Shown here piece after piece: positions 20,401 through 28,329 of a stretch of 64,000 bases of DNA. The stretch lies in contig NZ_JAHXYR010000004.1 in NCBI RefSeq assembly GCF_019969845.1, positions 248,001-312,000 on the forward strand. Reading direction: 5' to 3'. Position numbers and translations under genes: made by a program. The notes under the pieces are model-generated. The model was not told the DNA's origin. It saw only the letters and a list, made by a program, of their open reading frames with translations, and ran no database searches. Each line of letters begins with the position of its first letter. Position 1 is the stretch's first letter. The DNA is from Sphingobacterium sp. GVS05A (lineage in GTDB: Bacteria; Bacteroidota; Bacteroidia; Sphingobacteriales; Sphingobacteriaceae).

Positions 20401-21597
20401 AAGGGGGGACGGATAAAAGTACAAGTAGAACTTGAGGGCAATGACGATACGGCTAAATTACTTGTTTCGGTCTGGGATTCCGGTAGAGGCATCCCCGCAA
20501 AAGATATACCCTTTGTATTTGAACAATTCTATCAGGCAAACACCGAGGGTTTTGTCGCTACAAGTAGCGGTATAGGACTTGCATTGTCAAGGTCCATTAT
20601 CCATTTACATGGAGGATTGTTAACTGTTGAAAGTAATATGGCCGCAGAACCTTTAGCCTATAATACGGTCTTCCGGATCAGTCTGCCGCAACAGAATGTA
20701 CATATAGATACTTCATTTACAACCGATATGTTAAGTAGAATTGAAGAAACGAATGTCTCTGAACAGTCTGCTCAATTGGTCGACGATCAAGGGTTTGTGG
20801 AAGTTGAAAATGACCGGACAGCAGATGAGAAGCCGATTATTCTTGTTGCCGAAGATAATGTCGAGCTGAGATGTTTTCTTTGCGAAAACTTACGCAAGAA
20901 ATATGTGGTTTTAGAAGCAAACGATGGAAACGAGGCCCTGGCATTGGTCCACGCCAGACAACCGGATATTATTATTTCAGATGTGACGATGCCAAACTGT
21001 GATGGTATAACACTGTTGCAACAAATAAAGAATGATAATAGCACGAATCACATTCCGGTTATTTTATTGACGGCGCGAACCGCAGACCCATATATCACCG
21101 AGGCTTTTGAAGTGGGAACTGATGATTATATTACCAAACCGTTCAGTATGCCACATTTGATTCAGAAAATATCAAACATTATACAGACGAGAAAACGTTT
21201 GGAGGAAAAATTTGTTCAAAATTATCTTTTGGGAGGACAGGGGATAGAGACTACCGAAAGAACACGCTTTTTGGATCAGGTATTGCGTATTGTGGAGGAA
21301 AACCTAGGCTGCGAGGATTTCGGTGTGCAGGAGCTGACGAAGGCAATAGGCGTGAGCCGATCAGTTTTATACCGTAAGATAAAACAGCAAACTGGTTTGA
21401 ACCTGGTTGAATTTATCAATATGGTACGTTTGAAAAAAGCCGCACAAATACTGTTGAATAATAGTGGATTGAGTATTAGCGAAGTTGCTTATCAAGTAGG
21501 CTTCAATGATCCAAAATATTTTAGTAAAACCTTTAAGAAATTCTATAAAGAAAGTCCACGTACCTATATCGAGAAATTTAGTGTTAAAAATAATTAA
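17422..21597 (+). CDS. Hybrid two-component system sensor-regulator (HTCS)
   Basis: This 1391-residue inner-membrane protein senses periplasmic oligosaccharides and activates PUL transcription. In order: signal peptide (about 1-24); two seven-bladed Reg_prop propellers (about 30-730, repeats of the form I-W-I-G-T...G-G-L-N); a Y_Y_Y domain (about 740-805); one transmembrane helix (about 812-835); HisKA with the phospho-acceptor His in N-I-S-H-E-F-R-T-P-L-S (H869); HATPase_c with N, G1 and G2 boxes (about 965-1080); a receiver domain with phospho-acceptor D1187 in I-I-S-D-V-T-M-P-N; and a C-terminal AraC-type double HTH (about 1275-1388). All catalytic residues are present. It follows the GH88 gene by 62 bases and is the obvious activator of PUL 1. 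Ligand is not predictable. Confidence 0.95.
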   Translation: MMPLRICILWVFSTLFALSISNAQEKNYRFLHLDVNEGLSQGSVFAIEQDHLGFMWIGTRDGLNKYDAHKFTIYRSNPQDSLSLEHNFIQAITQDKKQRLWVGTTGGLNLYNRNADNFTRIPLPVVENTSGKIEVNVHQIFQDSNGVIWIATNVGLYRIKEGADLEAELVFNEITVEGSNGRSYFRNFRTIYEDGKKRLWFCTDDAIVLMQSASKDGNRLKVLRTYFNQKGLVNKVNQRFQAVLEFAPGVFWVGTKYNGIKIINENTGEVSSLNTDDSPAANLANQDVRSLKKADDGSIWIGTFNGLYLYRNGKILFIQADDNNPNSLSNNSIRPIFQDKRGSIWIGTYFGGINIYDKDIPNFQNFTHQSRRNSLSYNVVSAFLEHPNGELVIGTEGGGLNYFNRHTSSFFNERHDKSNVGSLSHNNVKSICRDREGNLWVGTYDGGLNLRRKGQQVYEHFRFDPNVANGLANNNVYALLEDRQGDIWIGTFGGGLQVQRKNKKPGYFQTFNVAGKQLSSNMVRALMEDSRGNLWIGTSNGLNLKIAGTDKFISFLNHKKDSLSISGNDIISIHEDRKGQIWIGTYMGGLNRYLPEKKAFKRFNEQNGLPVNNVFGILSDLKNKLWLSTNTGITCFDPQAGSVRSYTKVDGLPGNEYIQNAATILRDGKFAFGSFSGFTLFNPDSLSVNSYVPPIQFTDLKLFNRTVRPGIDGVIPKDISMMDELVLDHNQNVFSLEFSVLNYVHPEKNNYAYYLKGFDQEWNYVTNPVATYTNLDPGNYELWIKGSNNDGIWNEKARVLKIRILPAPWKTWWAYTGYFLILGFIVFLIIRFFHGRNKLKRDLLIRKIASEKQEELHEAKLNFFTNISHEFRTPLSLIIGPLNQLKTDHSLSDYAQEHLGYATRNADRLMNLVNQLLDFRKHEGGKMELHSQKVLVSEYLKNVLLNFHFIAEKNNIQFFLENNISTDYQAYFDPEQFEKVLVNLIYNAFKFTDKGGRIKVQVELEGNDDTAKLLVSVWDSGRGIPAKDIPFVFEQFYQANTEGFVATSSGIGLALSRSIIHLHGGLLTVESNMAAEPLAYNTVFRISLPQQNVHIDTSFTTDMLSRIEETNVSEQSAQLVDDQGFVEVENDRTADEKPIILVAEDNVELRCFLCENLRKKYVVLEANDGNEALALVHARQPDIIISDVTMPNCDGITLLQQIKNDNSTNHIPVILLTARTADPYITEAFEVGTDDYITKPFSMPHLIQKISNIIQTRKRLEEKFVQNYLLGGQGIETTERTRFLDQVLRIVEENLGCEDFGVQELTKAIGVSRSVLYRKIKQQTGLNLVEFINMVRLKKAAQILLNNSGLSISEVAYQVGFNDPKYFSKTFKKFYKESPRTYIEKFSVKNN

Positions 21598-21670
21598 GGG
21601 CTCACAAGCACCAACAGTCATGAAAATCAATTGAAGGTTCTTTCTGGCCAATAGAAAACAGACAATTCAG

Positions 21671-21707
21671 AAAAAAAAGGTTTTCAAACGGGGAGAATGA
21701 AAACCTT
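21671..21707 (-). terminator. Intrinsic terminator, minus strand
   Basis: Read on the minus strand, a perfect 10-bp stem (21698-21707 with 21677-21686, 11-base loop) is followed directly by a run of eight T. It lies 129 bases beyond the stop of the MFS transporter gene and points the right way for it. The same hairpin read on the plus strand lacks a T-run, so it is not a good terminator for the HTCS gene. Confidence 0.75.
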
Positions 21708-21835
21708 CAATAACCAATTATAAACCTAAATTATGATAGTACAAATATAGCTGTTTTAAACTTCACCTGAAAATAAATTAGCAATCTTATTGGATTGTGT
21801 AGCTTAAAATCGACAAAGTCTTTTATGTGTTTTAG

Positions 21836-23035
21836 CTATAGCCTATTCGTTTTAGCTAGCTTACTGATGAAAAAAAGTGTGAGCAAACCTAAAACTGCAA
21901 ATACGGCGTAACCCAATCCGATTTCAAGTTGAGAAGAGGGATTGATTAAACTGACTGTGCCGTAGCTCAGAGAGGACGTTAACAGGTAAGTAATTCCACC
22001 GACCAATCCGCCGGCTATTCCTGCTGACAATGGGAATCGACCCAAACAATAACTGAAATAATTATTGAATATAAATCCGGCTGAGCAATGTACCGCAAAT
22101 GCGAAGAATGTCAATGTATATAAATTTGTCTGATAAGGGGATACCACAATCATCAATAATACCAGGATAATCTGGATAAAATTAGCAATTCGCAGCTTCG
22201 GTATTAAGGCTCTTTTGATCAGCGCTTTTCCAATAAAACCACCGCACATCCAAGCTAATCCCATGATAAGTGAGGTGTAGCCTGTCGTGATTGCTCCGTA
22301 ACCCAATTGATGCTCGATAAAAAATGGGCCACTAAGGTTATAAAACATGACTAATCCGTAAGATATTCCGCACATCAACACGCCAAAAGTAAAATCGTTT
22401 GTCTTTAACATCATTTTAAATTCGCCGATAAGATAGTTGACGTGTAACGGTTTTCTTTGTTTAATTGTCTCGCCAGAGAAGATAAATTCCAGGACAAAAA
22501 GTACCGCACTATAAACTGCGAGGACCATAAAATTTGAACGCCATCCAAACTGCGTTTGTAAGTATCCACCAATAAAGGGGGCGACAATAGGTCCAATAGA
22601 CCAGACGATGGTCATGATACTGAGATAGTGCTTGCGTTGCTCGCCCTCGTACACATCGACAAAGTAAGCCCGTTTGGAAATGACGACGAATGCTGAAAGA
22701 ATACCCTGCAAAATACGCATGCAGTAAATTGTCCAGATATCATTTGTGGTGGCGGTGATCCAAAAACTAAGGATAAAAAGGAACAACGAAATTAGATTGA
22801 TCCGGTATCTACCCCATGCGTCAACGAGCGCACCAGTAAAGAATTGAGCTACACCGTAGCTGATTAGAAACAATGATAGTGTTAACTGGATATGGCTTTC
22901 ACTGAGACCAAAGTCCAAGGCCATTTGAGGCATCGAAGGAAGATAGATATCAGTAGCAAGACCTGTAATTGGAACAAGTGCAAAAGCCAGTATCGTTGGA
23001 ACAAAAGATTGTCTGGGTTTAGTGTTTTTTTCCAT
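21836..23035 (-). CDS. MFS transporter, DHA1 (Bcr/CflA-like) drug-efflux type
   Basis: This 399-residue inner-membrane protein has about 12 hydrophobic helices. The family pattern is Y-L-P-S-M-P-Q-M-A-L-D-F in the first helix region (the Bcr/CflA subgroup of proton-driven drug exporters), followed by Q-F-F-T-G-A-L-V-D-A-W-G-R-Y-R, the MFS motif A between helices 2 and 3, with its G-x-L-x-D and a terminal R. I place the start at the ATG at 23035 because the 21 extra residues possible upstream are rich in Cys, Phe and Trp and look non-coding. It is transcribed alone, downstream of an inverted repeat that probably ends the preceding operon. Substrate unknown; a link to either carbohydrate locus is not evident. 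Confidence 0.88.
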   Translation of the reverse strand: MEKNTKPRQSFVPTILAFALVPITGLATDIYLPSMPQMALDFGLSESHIQLTLSLFLISYGVAQFFTGALVDAWGRYRINLISLFLFILSFWITATTNDIWTIYCMRILQGILSAFVVISKRAYFVDVYEGEQRKHYLSIMTIVWSIGPIVAPFIGGYLQTQFGWRSNFMVLAVYSAVLFVLEFIFSGETIKQRKPLHVNYLIGEFKMMLKTNDFTFGVLMCGISYGLVMFYNLSGPFFIEHQLGYGAITTGYTSLIMGLAWMCGGFIGKALIKRALIPKLRIANFIQIILVLLMIVVSPYQTNLYTLTFFAFAVHCSAGFIFNNYFSYCLGRFPLSAGIAGGLVGGITYLLTSSLSYGTVSLINPSSQLEIGLGYAVFAVLGLLTLFFISKLAKTNRL

Positions 23036-23140
23036 CGTGATAATTTGTCGACAAAAATAATTCCATTGATGGATACAAAATATATAGAATTCAAACAAAT
23101 TATTGTGAAAATCAAACAGCCTGTGCTCAGGACGTCAATA

Positions 23141-23178
23141 ACAACAATGTTGACCCTAAAATGACTCAACATTGTTGT
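23141..23178 (-). repeat. Perfect 13-bp inverted repeat between DapA-like gene and MFS gene
   Basis: Bases 23141-23153 and 23166-23178 are exact reverse complements (core CAACAATGTTGA) around a 12-base spacer. It lies 56 bases after the stop of the four-gene minus-strand operon and 106 bases before the MFS start. It may be a weak terminator (only a short T-rich stretch follows) or an operator for the MFS gene. Confidence 0.5.
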
Positions 23179-23233
23179 AGAAATACTGCTGGACCAAGAT
23201 TCTGAAAATATTTTTGGACTGCAGTTGTCGGTA

Positions 23234-24292
23234 TTATCTGGAATTTAGGAAGCACTGTACAAAAGCATCATCGTTTAGTTCAGGATAATCGCTGTACACA
23301 CGGTCAATTTCTTCTTTTTGACCAGAGGATAGTTGTTCTTTTGGATTGATACACCAAGTACCCTTCATCAAGCCCTGGCGTGTGAGGACTTCATGGAGCC
23401 CGGGGATACAGCCATGAAAAGCGTTTGCCGGATCAAAAAAAGCAGCATTACTGTCTGTTATTTCAATGGCTTTGCTTAAAAGGTGGCTTGCTGTCTGATT
23501 ATCAGGATGGCGCTTGTAATGCTTAATTTCATCTAGAAGTGTAACCGCTTTTTTCGTCCAAACAGCCCAATGCCCTAGTAAGCCCCCTTTAAAATCTATA
23601 GCAACCGTCTTCCCGTTCACTGGAAATTGATAGGTAGTCATTAGATCATTGACGATATTGTCATCATTGCCTGTATACATGGCGATTTGATCGCTACGAT
23701 TTGAATTTGCGAGCGCACGCATGACATCCAGGGTTTGGTAACGATTGAAAGAAGCACATTTGATGGCAACAACATTCTCTATCTCAACAAACTCCTGCCA
23801 GAAGGAATAGGAAAAAATACGACCGCCTACCGAAGGTTGAAGATAAAACCCAAATACTGGAATGATGGCAGCGACTGCACGAACCCGATCAAGTATAGCC
23901 TTTTCTGTCCAGTCGTTGAGTCCTCCCATGCTCAATAAACCGATATCATAACCATATTTTAGTGCCGTCCTTGCTTCCTGTACAGCTTGTTCGGTAGGCC
24001 CACAGATACCTGCAATTTTAAGGAAGGGGCGTTGAAGCTCTGCATTGTCCACCTCTTCGCTGGCCCATTTTAAAACAGTTTCGAACAAGTTGATTTTCGG
24101 ATCACGAATTTCGAACTGGGTAGAATGTACAGCGACGGCAATTCCTCCGGCACCACTTGCGATATAATATTTTGTCAGAAGACGTTGAGACTCCTCATCT
24201 ATACTACGGTCCTCGTGAAGAGCCAGGGGATGAGCGGGGATGACGGTTCCAGCCCAGAGATGTTGTTGTAAATTAGCGTCTAATTTTTTCAT
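23234..24292 (-). CDS. Dihydrodipicolinate synthase-family aldolase/dehydratase
   Basis: This 352-residue TIM-barrel protein belongs to the DapA/NanA/KdgA-type class I aldolase superfamily. The Schiff-base lysine is K178 in V-V-A-I-K-C-A-S, and the partner tyrosine is Y150 in F-G-F-Y-L-Q-P. Their spacing of 28 residues equals that of K161 and Y133 in E. coli DapA. The N-terminus (W-A-G-T-V-I-P-A-H-P-L-A-L) and G-A-G-G-I-A-V-A-V-H replace the usual G-T-T-G-E block, so it is not biosynthetic DapA. It is about 50 residues longer than DapA at the C-terminus. It is the last gene of a minus-strand operon with a sugar dehydrogenase and an Nramp-like carrier. I infer cleavage or dehydration of a 2-keto-3-deoxy sugar acid, unproven. 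Confidence 0.8.
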   Translation of the reverse strand: MKKLDANLQQHLWAGTVIPAHPLALHEDRSIDEESQRLLTKYYIASGAGGIAVAVHSTQFEIRDPKINLFETVLKWASEEVDNAELQRPFLKIAGICGPTEQAVQEARTALKYGYDIGLLSMGGLNDWTEKAILDRVRAVAAIIPVFGFYLQPSVGGRIFSYSFWQEFVEIENVVAIKCASFNRYQTLDVMRALANSNRSDQIAMYTGNDDNIVNDLMTTYQFPVNGKTVAIDFKGGLLGHWAVWTKKAVTLLDEIKHYKRHPDNQTASHLLSKAIEITDSNAAFFDPANAFHGCIPGLHEVLTRQGLMKGTWCINPKEQLSSGQKEEIDRVYSDYPELNDDAFVQCFLNSR

Positions 24293-24310
24293 TAGAATAA
24301 TTGTTTTTCC

Positions 24311-25333
24311 TTAAAATTTTCCCTTTCTTTCTTGAAAATGGGTGTCTTTGTTCCAAAGCTCACCGCCATTCATTAACCAGTGTGCGGTAATATCAATGGC
24401 TTCCCGGATGGTCGTTTTTGGATAGCCAAATAGACGGTGACATTCAGAGGCATTATTGAGTAAAGCGGTTCCTGCAGCTTGGTTTACAAATACCGGTGTG
24501 GTATTAAAATGTTCCGCAAAGCGCTCGGCGATCCAACGGATAGATAGGATCTCAGGACCAGTTACATTCAATATTTTGGCTGGTGTCTGGCAATGCAGTA
24601 GAGATCTTAATGCAATTTCATTGGCGTCTCCTTGCCAGATTACATTGACATTTTCGGTTGTTAGGTCTATGGGTAATTGCTCTTTGACCGCTTTTGCTAT
24701 TTCAACCAATACACCATAGCGAAAATCAACAGCATAGTTTAGACGATAGATGAGCGTTGGCGTATGATTTTTCTTGGCGAAATATTCGAAAATACGTTCT
24801 CGTCCCAAACAAGACTGTGCGTATTCACCCACAGGTTCTGGTGTGGTTTCTTCGGATACACCCGCTCGATTGATGGAGACAAAAGGAAGTACATTTCCTG
24901 ACGAAAAGGCCACAATATTGGATTTTTCAAAATGTGAGGCAACCATTCCGGGGAGGTAGGTATTCATCGCCCAGGTGAAGTCTTCATTTCCCGTTGTGCC
25001 AAATTTATGACCAGCCAGATAGATGACATTGGGAACCTGTGGAAGCTGTTTGAGCTGTTTGGGATCCAATAGATCACAGGCAATAGTCGAGATGCCGGTT
25101 TCTTCTAATTCTTGCTGGAGCTCTTTTGTTGAAAAGCGCGATACGCCAATAACCTTTTTTTCAATGCCAGCGGCCTTAATCGCCCGAATAGCCAATTTAG
25201 CCATACTTGGCCCCATTTTTCCGCCGATTCCTAAGAACAGGATATCTCCCTGGATTTTTTTTATGTCTTCAATGAGCTCCGCCGATGGTGCGAGTATCTG
25301 CCGCTCTAAAGCTGCTAAAGTGTTGTTATCCAT
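24311..25333 (-). CDS. NAD(P)-dependent epimerase/dehydratase-like protein with altered active site
   Basis: This 340-residue protein has an extended-SDR Rossmann fold. The dinucleotide motif G-I-G-G-K-M-G-P occurs at about 36-43 after a hydrophobic strand, with C-D-L-L-D-P at about 86-91 and V-I-Y-L-A-G-H-K-F at about 103-111. A-F-S-S-G-N-V occupies the Ser position. The expected Y-x-x-x-K is Y-A-Q-S-C (about residues 171-175), so the lysine is replaced by Cys in the plainest alignment. The C-terminal half has N-V-T-G-P-E and R-W-I-A-E-R-F as in epimerase-type proteins. It lies 18 bases from the DapA-like gene and 7 from the Nramp-like gene, in one operon. The exact reaction is unknown; the missing Lys may mean an unusual mechanism or non-redox role. 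Confidence 0.75.
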   Translation of the reverse strand: MDNNTLAALERQILAPSAELIEDIKKIQGDILFLGIGGKMGPSMAKLAIRAIKAAGIEKKVIGVSRFSTKELQQELEETGISTIACDLLDPKQLKQLPQVPNVIYLAGHKFGTTGNEDFTWAMNTYLPGMVASHFEKSNIVAFSSGNVLPFVSINRAGVSEETTPEPVGEYAQSCLGRERIFEYFAKKNHTPTLIYRLNYAVDFRYGVLVEIAKAVKEQLPIDLTTENVNVIWQGDANEIALRSLLHCQTPAKILNVTGPEILSIRWIAERFAEHFNTTPVFVNQAAGTALLNNASECHRLFGYPKTTIREAIDITAHWLMNGGELWNKDTHFQERKGKF

Positions 25334-25340
25334 AGCTGGT

Positions 25341-26570
25341 TTATGTGATTAAATTGTAAAAATTACTGATAGCGAGGGCGACGAGCAATACGAGTCCTAA
25401 AATCGCCCACAATTTCGTCAATGGTTTGTTTTGGAGATCACCCATGATCTCCTTATCATTAGCGACAAGAAATAAGACAATACCAATAAATGGGACAAGG
25501 AAAATGGTGATGCTTTGCGCGAAAACAATAAGTTCTAGGGGTAGATTCCCGAAGATAAGTGCAATGACAGAACCAAAAATCATCACTAGGGATATGAACA
25601 GTTTGACTTTTGGGTGGTTTAGGTTATTGCCATATCCAAAAGTATCACCGAGTAACGAACCCCCAAGGACGGCATTTCCAATTAAGGAAGAAAAAGAAGC
25701 ACCAAAGAGACCAATGAAAAAGAGGTGCGAAGCGTAGGTTCCCAAAAGTGGCTCCAGCGCACGGCCCATTTCGGCTGCCGAACTCAGTTTAATGCCTTGT
25801 GGATGCAGTGTGTTCGCTGCACAAACCATCACCGCCGCACTCATGATACCAAGAATAATAATGCCAATCCGGCTTCCCATAAGCTGCCTTTGAGTCGTCT
25901 GCTGATCGTTGGATAATTTGCGTCTGGATTGCACCAGATAACTCTGATAGAAGGCGCCCACGATCGAAAAACAAGAAGCTGTAAAAGCGATGATCAGACC
26001 TACCGAGCTTGGTGGAATACTGGGTACAAATCCTTTGAAAAAGTCAGCTATAGGAGTCTCAATCATAATCGCTGTTGAAAGAAAGGCAAAGAGCATAAGA
26101 ATAATCAGTGCCAGCATTAATTTTTCCAGCAACGCATAAAATGATTTAAAGAAAAGCAGCAGGATACCGATCACGTTAAACACAATAATCCATATTTGGG
26201 GATTTGTCCCTGTTGCTTCTGAGATGGAGATTGATACCCCCGTCGCATTGCCCGATTGGAAACAGGTAGCGACAAGAAAAATACCGATACCAATAATGAT
26301 GGCTGTTGTTTTTCCAAACTTATTACGAATCAAAGCGAGCAGGGATTCGTCACGGGCAATACCGATACGTGCCGCCATATTGGTGAAGACTGTCATAAAA
26401 CAGATGGCAACAACCACAACCCAAAGGAGTGAAAAGCCGTAATCAGCACCCATTTTTGACGTAATAGTCATTTTGCTTGGGCCAAAAACCAAAGCCGCGG
26501 TAATGATTCCTGGCCCTAGGATGGATAGCCAGTTTTTGAATAAGGAGCGTTTAGGAGCTTGTTGTTCCAT
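25341..26570 (-). CDS. Nramp-superfamily membrane transporter lacking the metal-binding motifs
   Basis: This 409-residue inner-membrane protein has about 11 hydrophobic helices. The first helix, L-G-P-G-I-I-T-A-A-L-V-F-G-P-S-K, aligns with the Nramp TM1 pattern G-P-G-F...D-P-G-N, but the metal-binding Asp and Asn are replaced (G30-P31-S32-K33). The helix 6 segment F-S-I-V-G-A-F-Y-Q-S-Y-L-V-Q-S-R-R aligns with M-P-H-N-x-Y-L-H-S-x-x-V-Q-T-R, and the M-P-H metal site is S-I-V. It is therefore an Nramp-like fold without the known Mn/Fe site. It sits in a catabolic operon, between the sugar dehydrogenase and the epimerase-like gene. I infer that it moves the organic substrate or product of this operon, not a transition metal. 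Confidence 0.82.
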   Translation of the reverse strand: MEQQAPKRSLFKNWLSILGPGIITAALVFGPSKMTITSKMGADYGFSLLWVVVVAICFMTVFTNMAARIGIARDESLLALIRNKFGKTTAIIIGIGIFLVATCFQSGNATGVSISISEATGTNPQIWIIVFNVIGILLLFFKSFYALLEKLMLALIILMLFAFLSTAIMIETPIADFFKGFVPSIPPSSVGLIIAFTASCFSIVGAFYQSYLVQSRRKLSNDQQTTQRQLMGSRIGIIILGIMSAAVMVCAANTLHPQGIKLSSAAEMGRALEPLLGTYASHLFFIGLFGASFSSLIGNAVLGGSLLGDTFGYGNNLNHPKVKLFISLVMIFGSVIALIFGNLPLELIVFAQSITIFLVPFIGIVLFLVANDKEIMGDLQNKPLTKLWAILGLVLLVALAISNFYNLIT

Positions 26571-26574
26571 AAAT

Positions 26575-28098
26575 TTAGCGTAATGAGGTTAAGTTTTGTT
26601 GGTTGATTTTAGTCGCATTATTCCCAAAATGAGTTCGAATATAATTTGCAACCGCGATGACTTCCTCGTCTTTGAGAAACGAAAATGCCGGCATTGCGCC
26701 CTCATATTTGACTCCATTGATCGATTGACCGTTCAGCCCATGCAAGAGCAGTTTTAGAAGTGCTTTTGGTTCACCATTGACCATCGTTGACTGTGCTAAT
26801 GGCGGAAACGTATTTGTGAGTCCCTTGCCATCAGATTTGTGGCAGGAAGTGCAGTAAGAATCGTATAATGTTTGTCCGTTTTTTACACCGGGCACGATAC
26901 TGTTGGCCGTTTGTGGCTTGAGGATAGGGGACACGGCTTTATCTGAAAGCCGTAGCCGGTAAATTACATCATCATCTGGTTTCGGAAATCCTTTTTGTGG
27001 ATTCCAGTCCCTGTTGCTGGAACAGAAGTAAATATCACCATTGGGTAAAACCAGCACCGAACGCAGGCGGCCAAGTTGATCTTTAAATAGAACTTTTTCA
27101 TCGGTTATCTTTTTGCCATCGGCTGATAATTTCAAAATCCGTAAGGACTGATTTTTTAGCGTTGCTAAAATCAAACTGTTCTGCCATTCCGGAATAGTAG
27201 CGATACCATAATAAGCCATTCCGGAGGGGGCAACAACTGGTGTCCACGATTTAATGGGTTCAGTTCGAGGGCTTAGCTTGGCTATGGCTTTCTCCTTTTC
27301 GGTATCAATCATACCTTCAATTTGCGGCCAGCCATAATTTTTAAGGGGCTGGATAAGATTAATCTCATCCTCAATGGCATCCCCGTGTTCGGAGGTGTAG
27401 ATCGTTCCTTTGTCGTCATGGGTAAGTCCCTGCATATTACGGAAACCCCAGGCATAAACATAACTGTTTGCTATCGGATTATCCGAAGGAATTGTACCAT
27501 CCAGGTTTAACCGCAAGATCTTTCCATTTAACGAACTGCTATCCTGTGCAAAGGTATCGCTTGCAGCGTCGCCTGTCGCCCAATAGACTTTTTTGTCAGA
27601 AGATACAATGACACGTGAACCGTTGTGTCCCGTATTGCCCGGTATCTGTAATAGGCGCTTTGGGTTGGACAGTCTGCCATCGGCACTGTAATCGTAGCGA
27701 TATAAATTTGAAAAAATAAGACTGTCTCTTTTACTGGTATACGAAAGATAGAGATAGGCCTGCTCGTGTTCGGGCTGATACAAAGACATGCCTAACAGTC
27801 CGAGCGTACGCTGATGGTAGACATCTTTTAAGCTATCGACTAAACTGACCCTTTTTGTCCGTATATCCAGTCTACGGATACTTCCACCAATTTCCGAAAA
27901 TAAGATAGCCTGATTTACATGATCGTATTGTAAGTCCCATGGAACCTGTAGGCCAGTGGCCTCTTTGGATAAAGAAAGTATGCTGTTCTCCAATTGGATG
28001 CTATTGATTATCACTGTCTCCTTTTCGTCCCCGAGAGAACAGGAAGATAGAAAGGACGTCAATAGCAATAGCCAAATACAGTTTATTTGTTGTTTCAT
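26575..28098 (-). CDS. PQQ-type soluble sugar dehydrogenase fused to cytochrome c, lipoprotein
   Basis: This 507-residue lipoprotein (lipobox L-S-S-C at about 17-20) has two domains. Residues about 40-385 form a six-bladed propeller of the soluble glucose/sorbosone dehydrogenase family: G-L-Q-V-P-W-D-L-Q-Y, G-H-N-G-S-R, Y-A-W-G-F-R-N-M-Q-G-L and E-H-G-D-A-I-E-D-E-I-N are typical. Residues about 400-495 are a class I cytochrome c with C-T-S-C-H-K-S-D-G-K-G for haem attachment and A-M-P-A-F for the distal Met ligand. The product should sit in the periplasm or envelope, oxidise a sugar to its lactone, and pass electrons to the respiratory chain. It is the first gene of the minus-strand operon; the next start is 4 bases past its stop. 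PQQ dependence is inferred from family. Confidence 0.88.
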   Translation of the reverse strand: MKQQINCIWLLLLTSFLSSCSLGDEKETVIINSIQLENSILSLSKEATGLQVPWDLQYDHVNQAILFSEIGGSIRRLDIRTKRVSLVDSLKDVYHQRTLGLLGMSLYQPEHEQAYLYLSYTSKRDSLIFSNLYRYDYSADGRLSNPKRLLQIPGNTGHNGSRVIVSSDKKVYWATGDAASDTFAQDSSSLNGKILRLNLDGTIPSDNPIANSYVYAWGFRNMQGLTHDDKGTIYTSEHGDAIEDEINLIQPLKNYGWPQIEGMIDTEKEKAIAKLSPRTEPIKSWTPVVAPSGMAYYGIATIPEWQNSLILATLKNQSLRILKLSADGKKITDEKVLFKDQLGRLRSVLVLPNGDIYFCSSNRDWNPQKGFPKPDDDVIYRLRLSDKAVSPILKPQTANSIVPGVKNGQTLYDSYCTSCHKSDGKGLTNTFPPLAQSTMVNGEPKALLKLLLHGLNGQSINGVKYEGAMPAFSFLKDEEVIAVANYIRTHFGNNATKINQQNLTSLR

Positions 28099-28138
28099 TG
28101 TCGGTCAATGGTTATTCTTTTGATTTATCTGGTTATGT

Positions 28139-28170
28139 CAAAATTAGTTTATTAAAAATAAATATACAAA
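28139..28170 (-). promoter_or_regulatory. Bacteroidota-type promoter of the sugar-dehydrogenase operon
   Basis: Read on the minus strand, TTTG at 28170-28167 and TAATTTTG (matching TAnnTTTG) at 28146-28139 are separated by 20 bp, the spacing known for Bacteroidota promoters. The predicted start of transcription is about 35 bases before the ATG at 28098. A perfect TTTGTATACAAA palindrome lies 11 bp upstream of the -33 element. Confidence 0.6.
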
Positions 28171-28181
28171 AAATAATGTAA

Positions 28182-28193
28182 TTTGTATACAAA
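28182..28193. promoter_or_regulatory. Putative GntR/FCD operator, site 1
   Basis: A perfect 12-bp palindrome, TTTGTATACAAA, in the 375-base divergent spacer between the sugar-dehydrogenase operon and the susC operon. The same core recurs at 28320, 36056 and 37570. Binding by the GntR protein encoded at 36068 is inferred from this recurrence. Confidence 0.65.
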
Positions 28194-28319
28194 ATAACAG
28201 AAAATACATTGCTAAATTCGATTTAGTGTTCTCGTTAATTAATTCTATAGATGATTTTATTAGGTTAATCTGTATTTGTTGTGAATACTGTTTTGTAAAA
28301 AAGTAAAAAAAATACTTAA

Positions 28320-28329
28320 TTGTATACAA
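28320..28329. promoter_or_regulatory. Putative GntR/FCD operator, site 2
   Basis: A perfect 10-bp palindrome, TTGTATACAA, 144 bases before the susC start and 138 bases from site 1. A degenerate copy (TTGTATTCAC) follows at 28343-28352. The rest of the spacer is very AT-rich; I found no confident plus-strand promoter in it. Confidence 0.65.

Noticed and set aside
25341-26570. Calling the gene mntH (manganese importer)
   Set aside because: The D-P-G-N and M-P-H metal motifs are absent.
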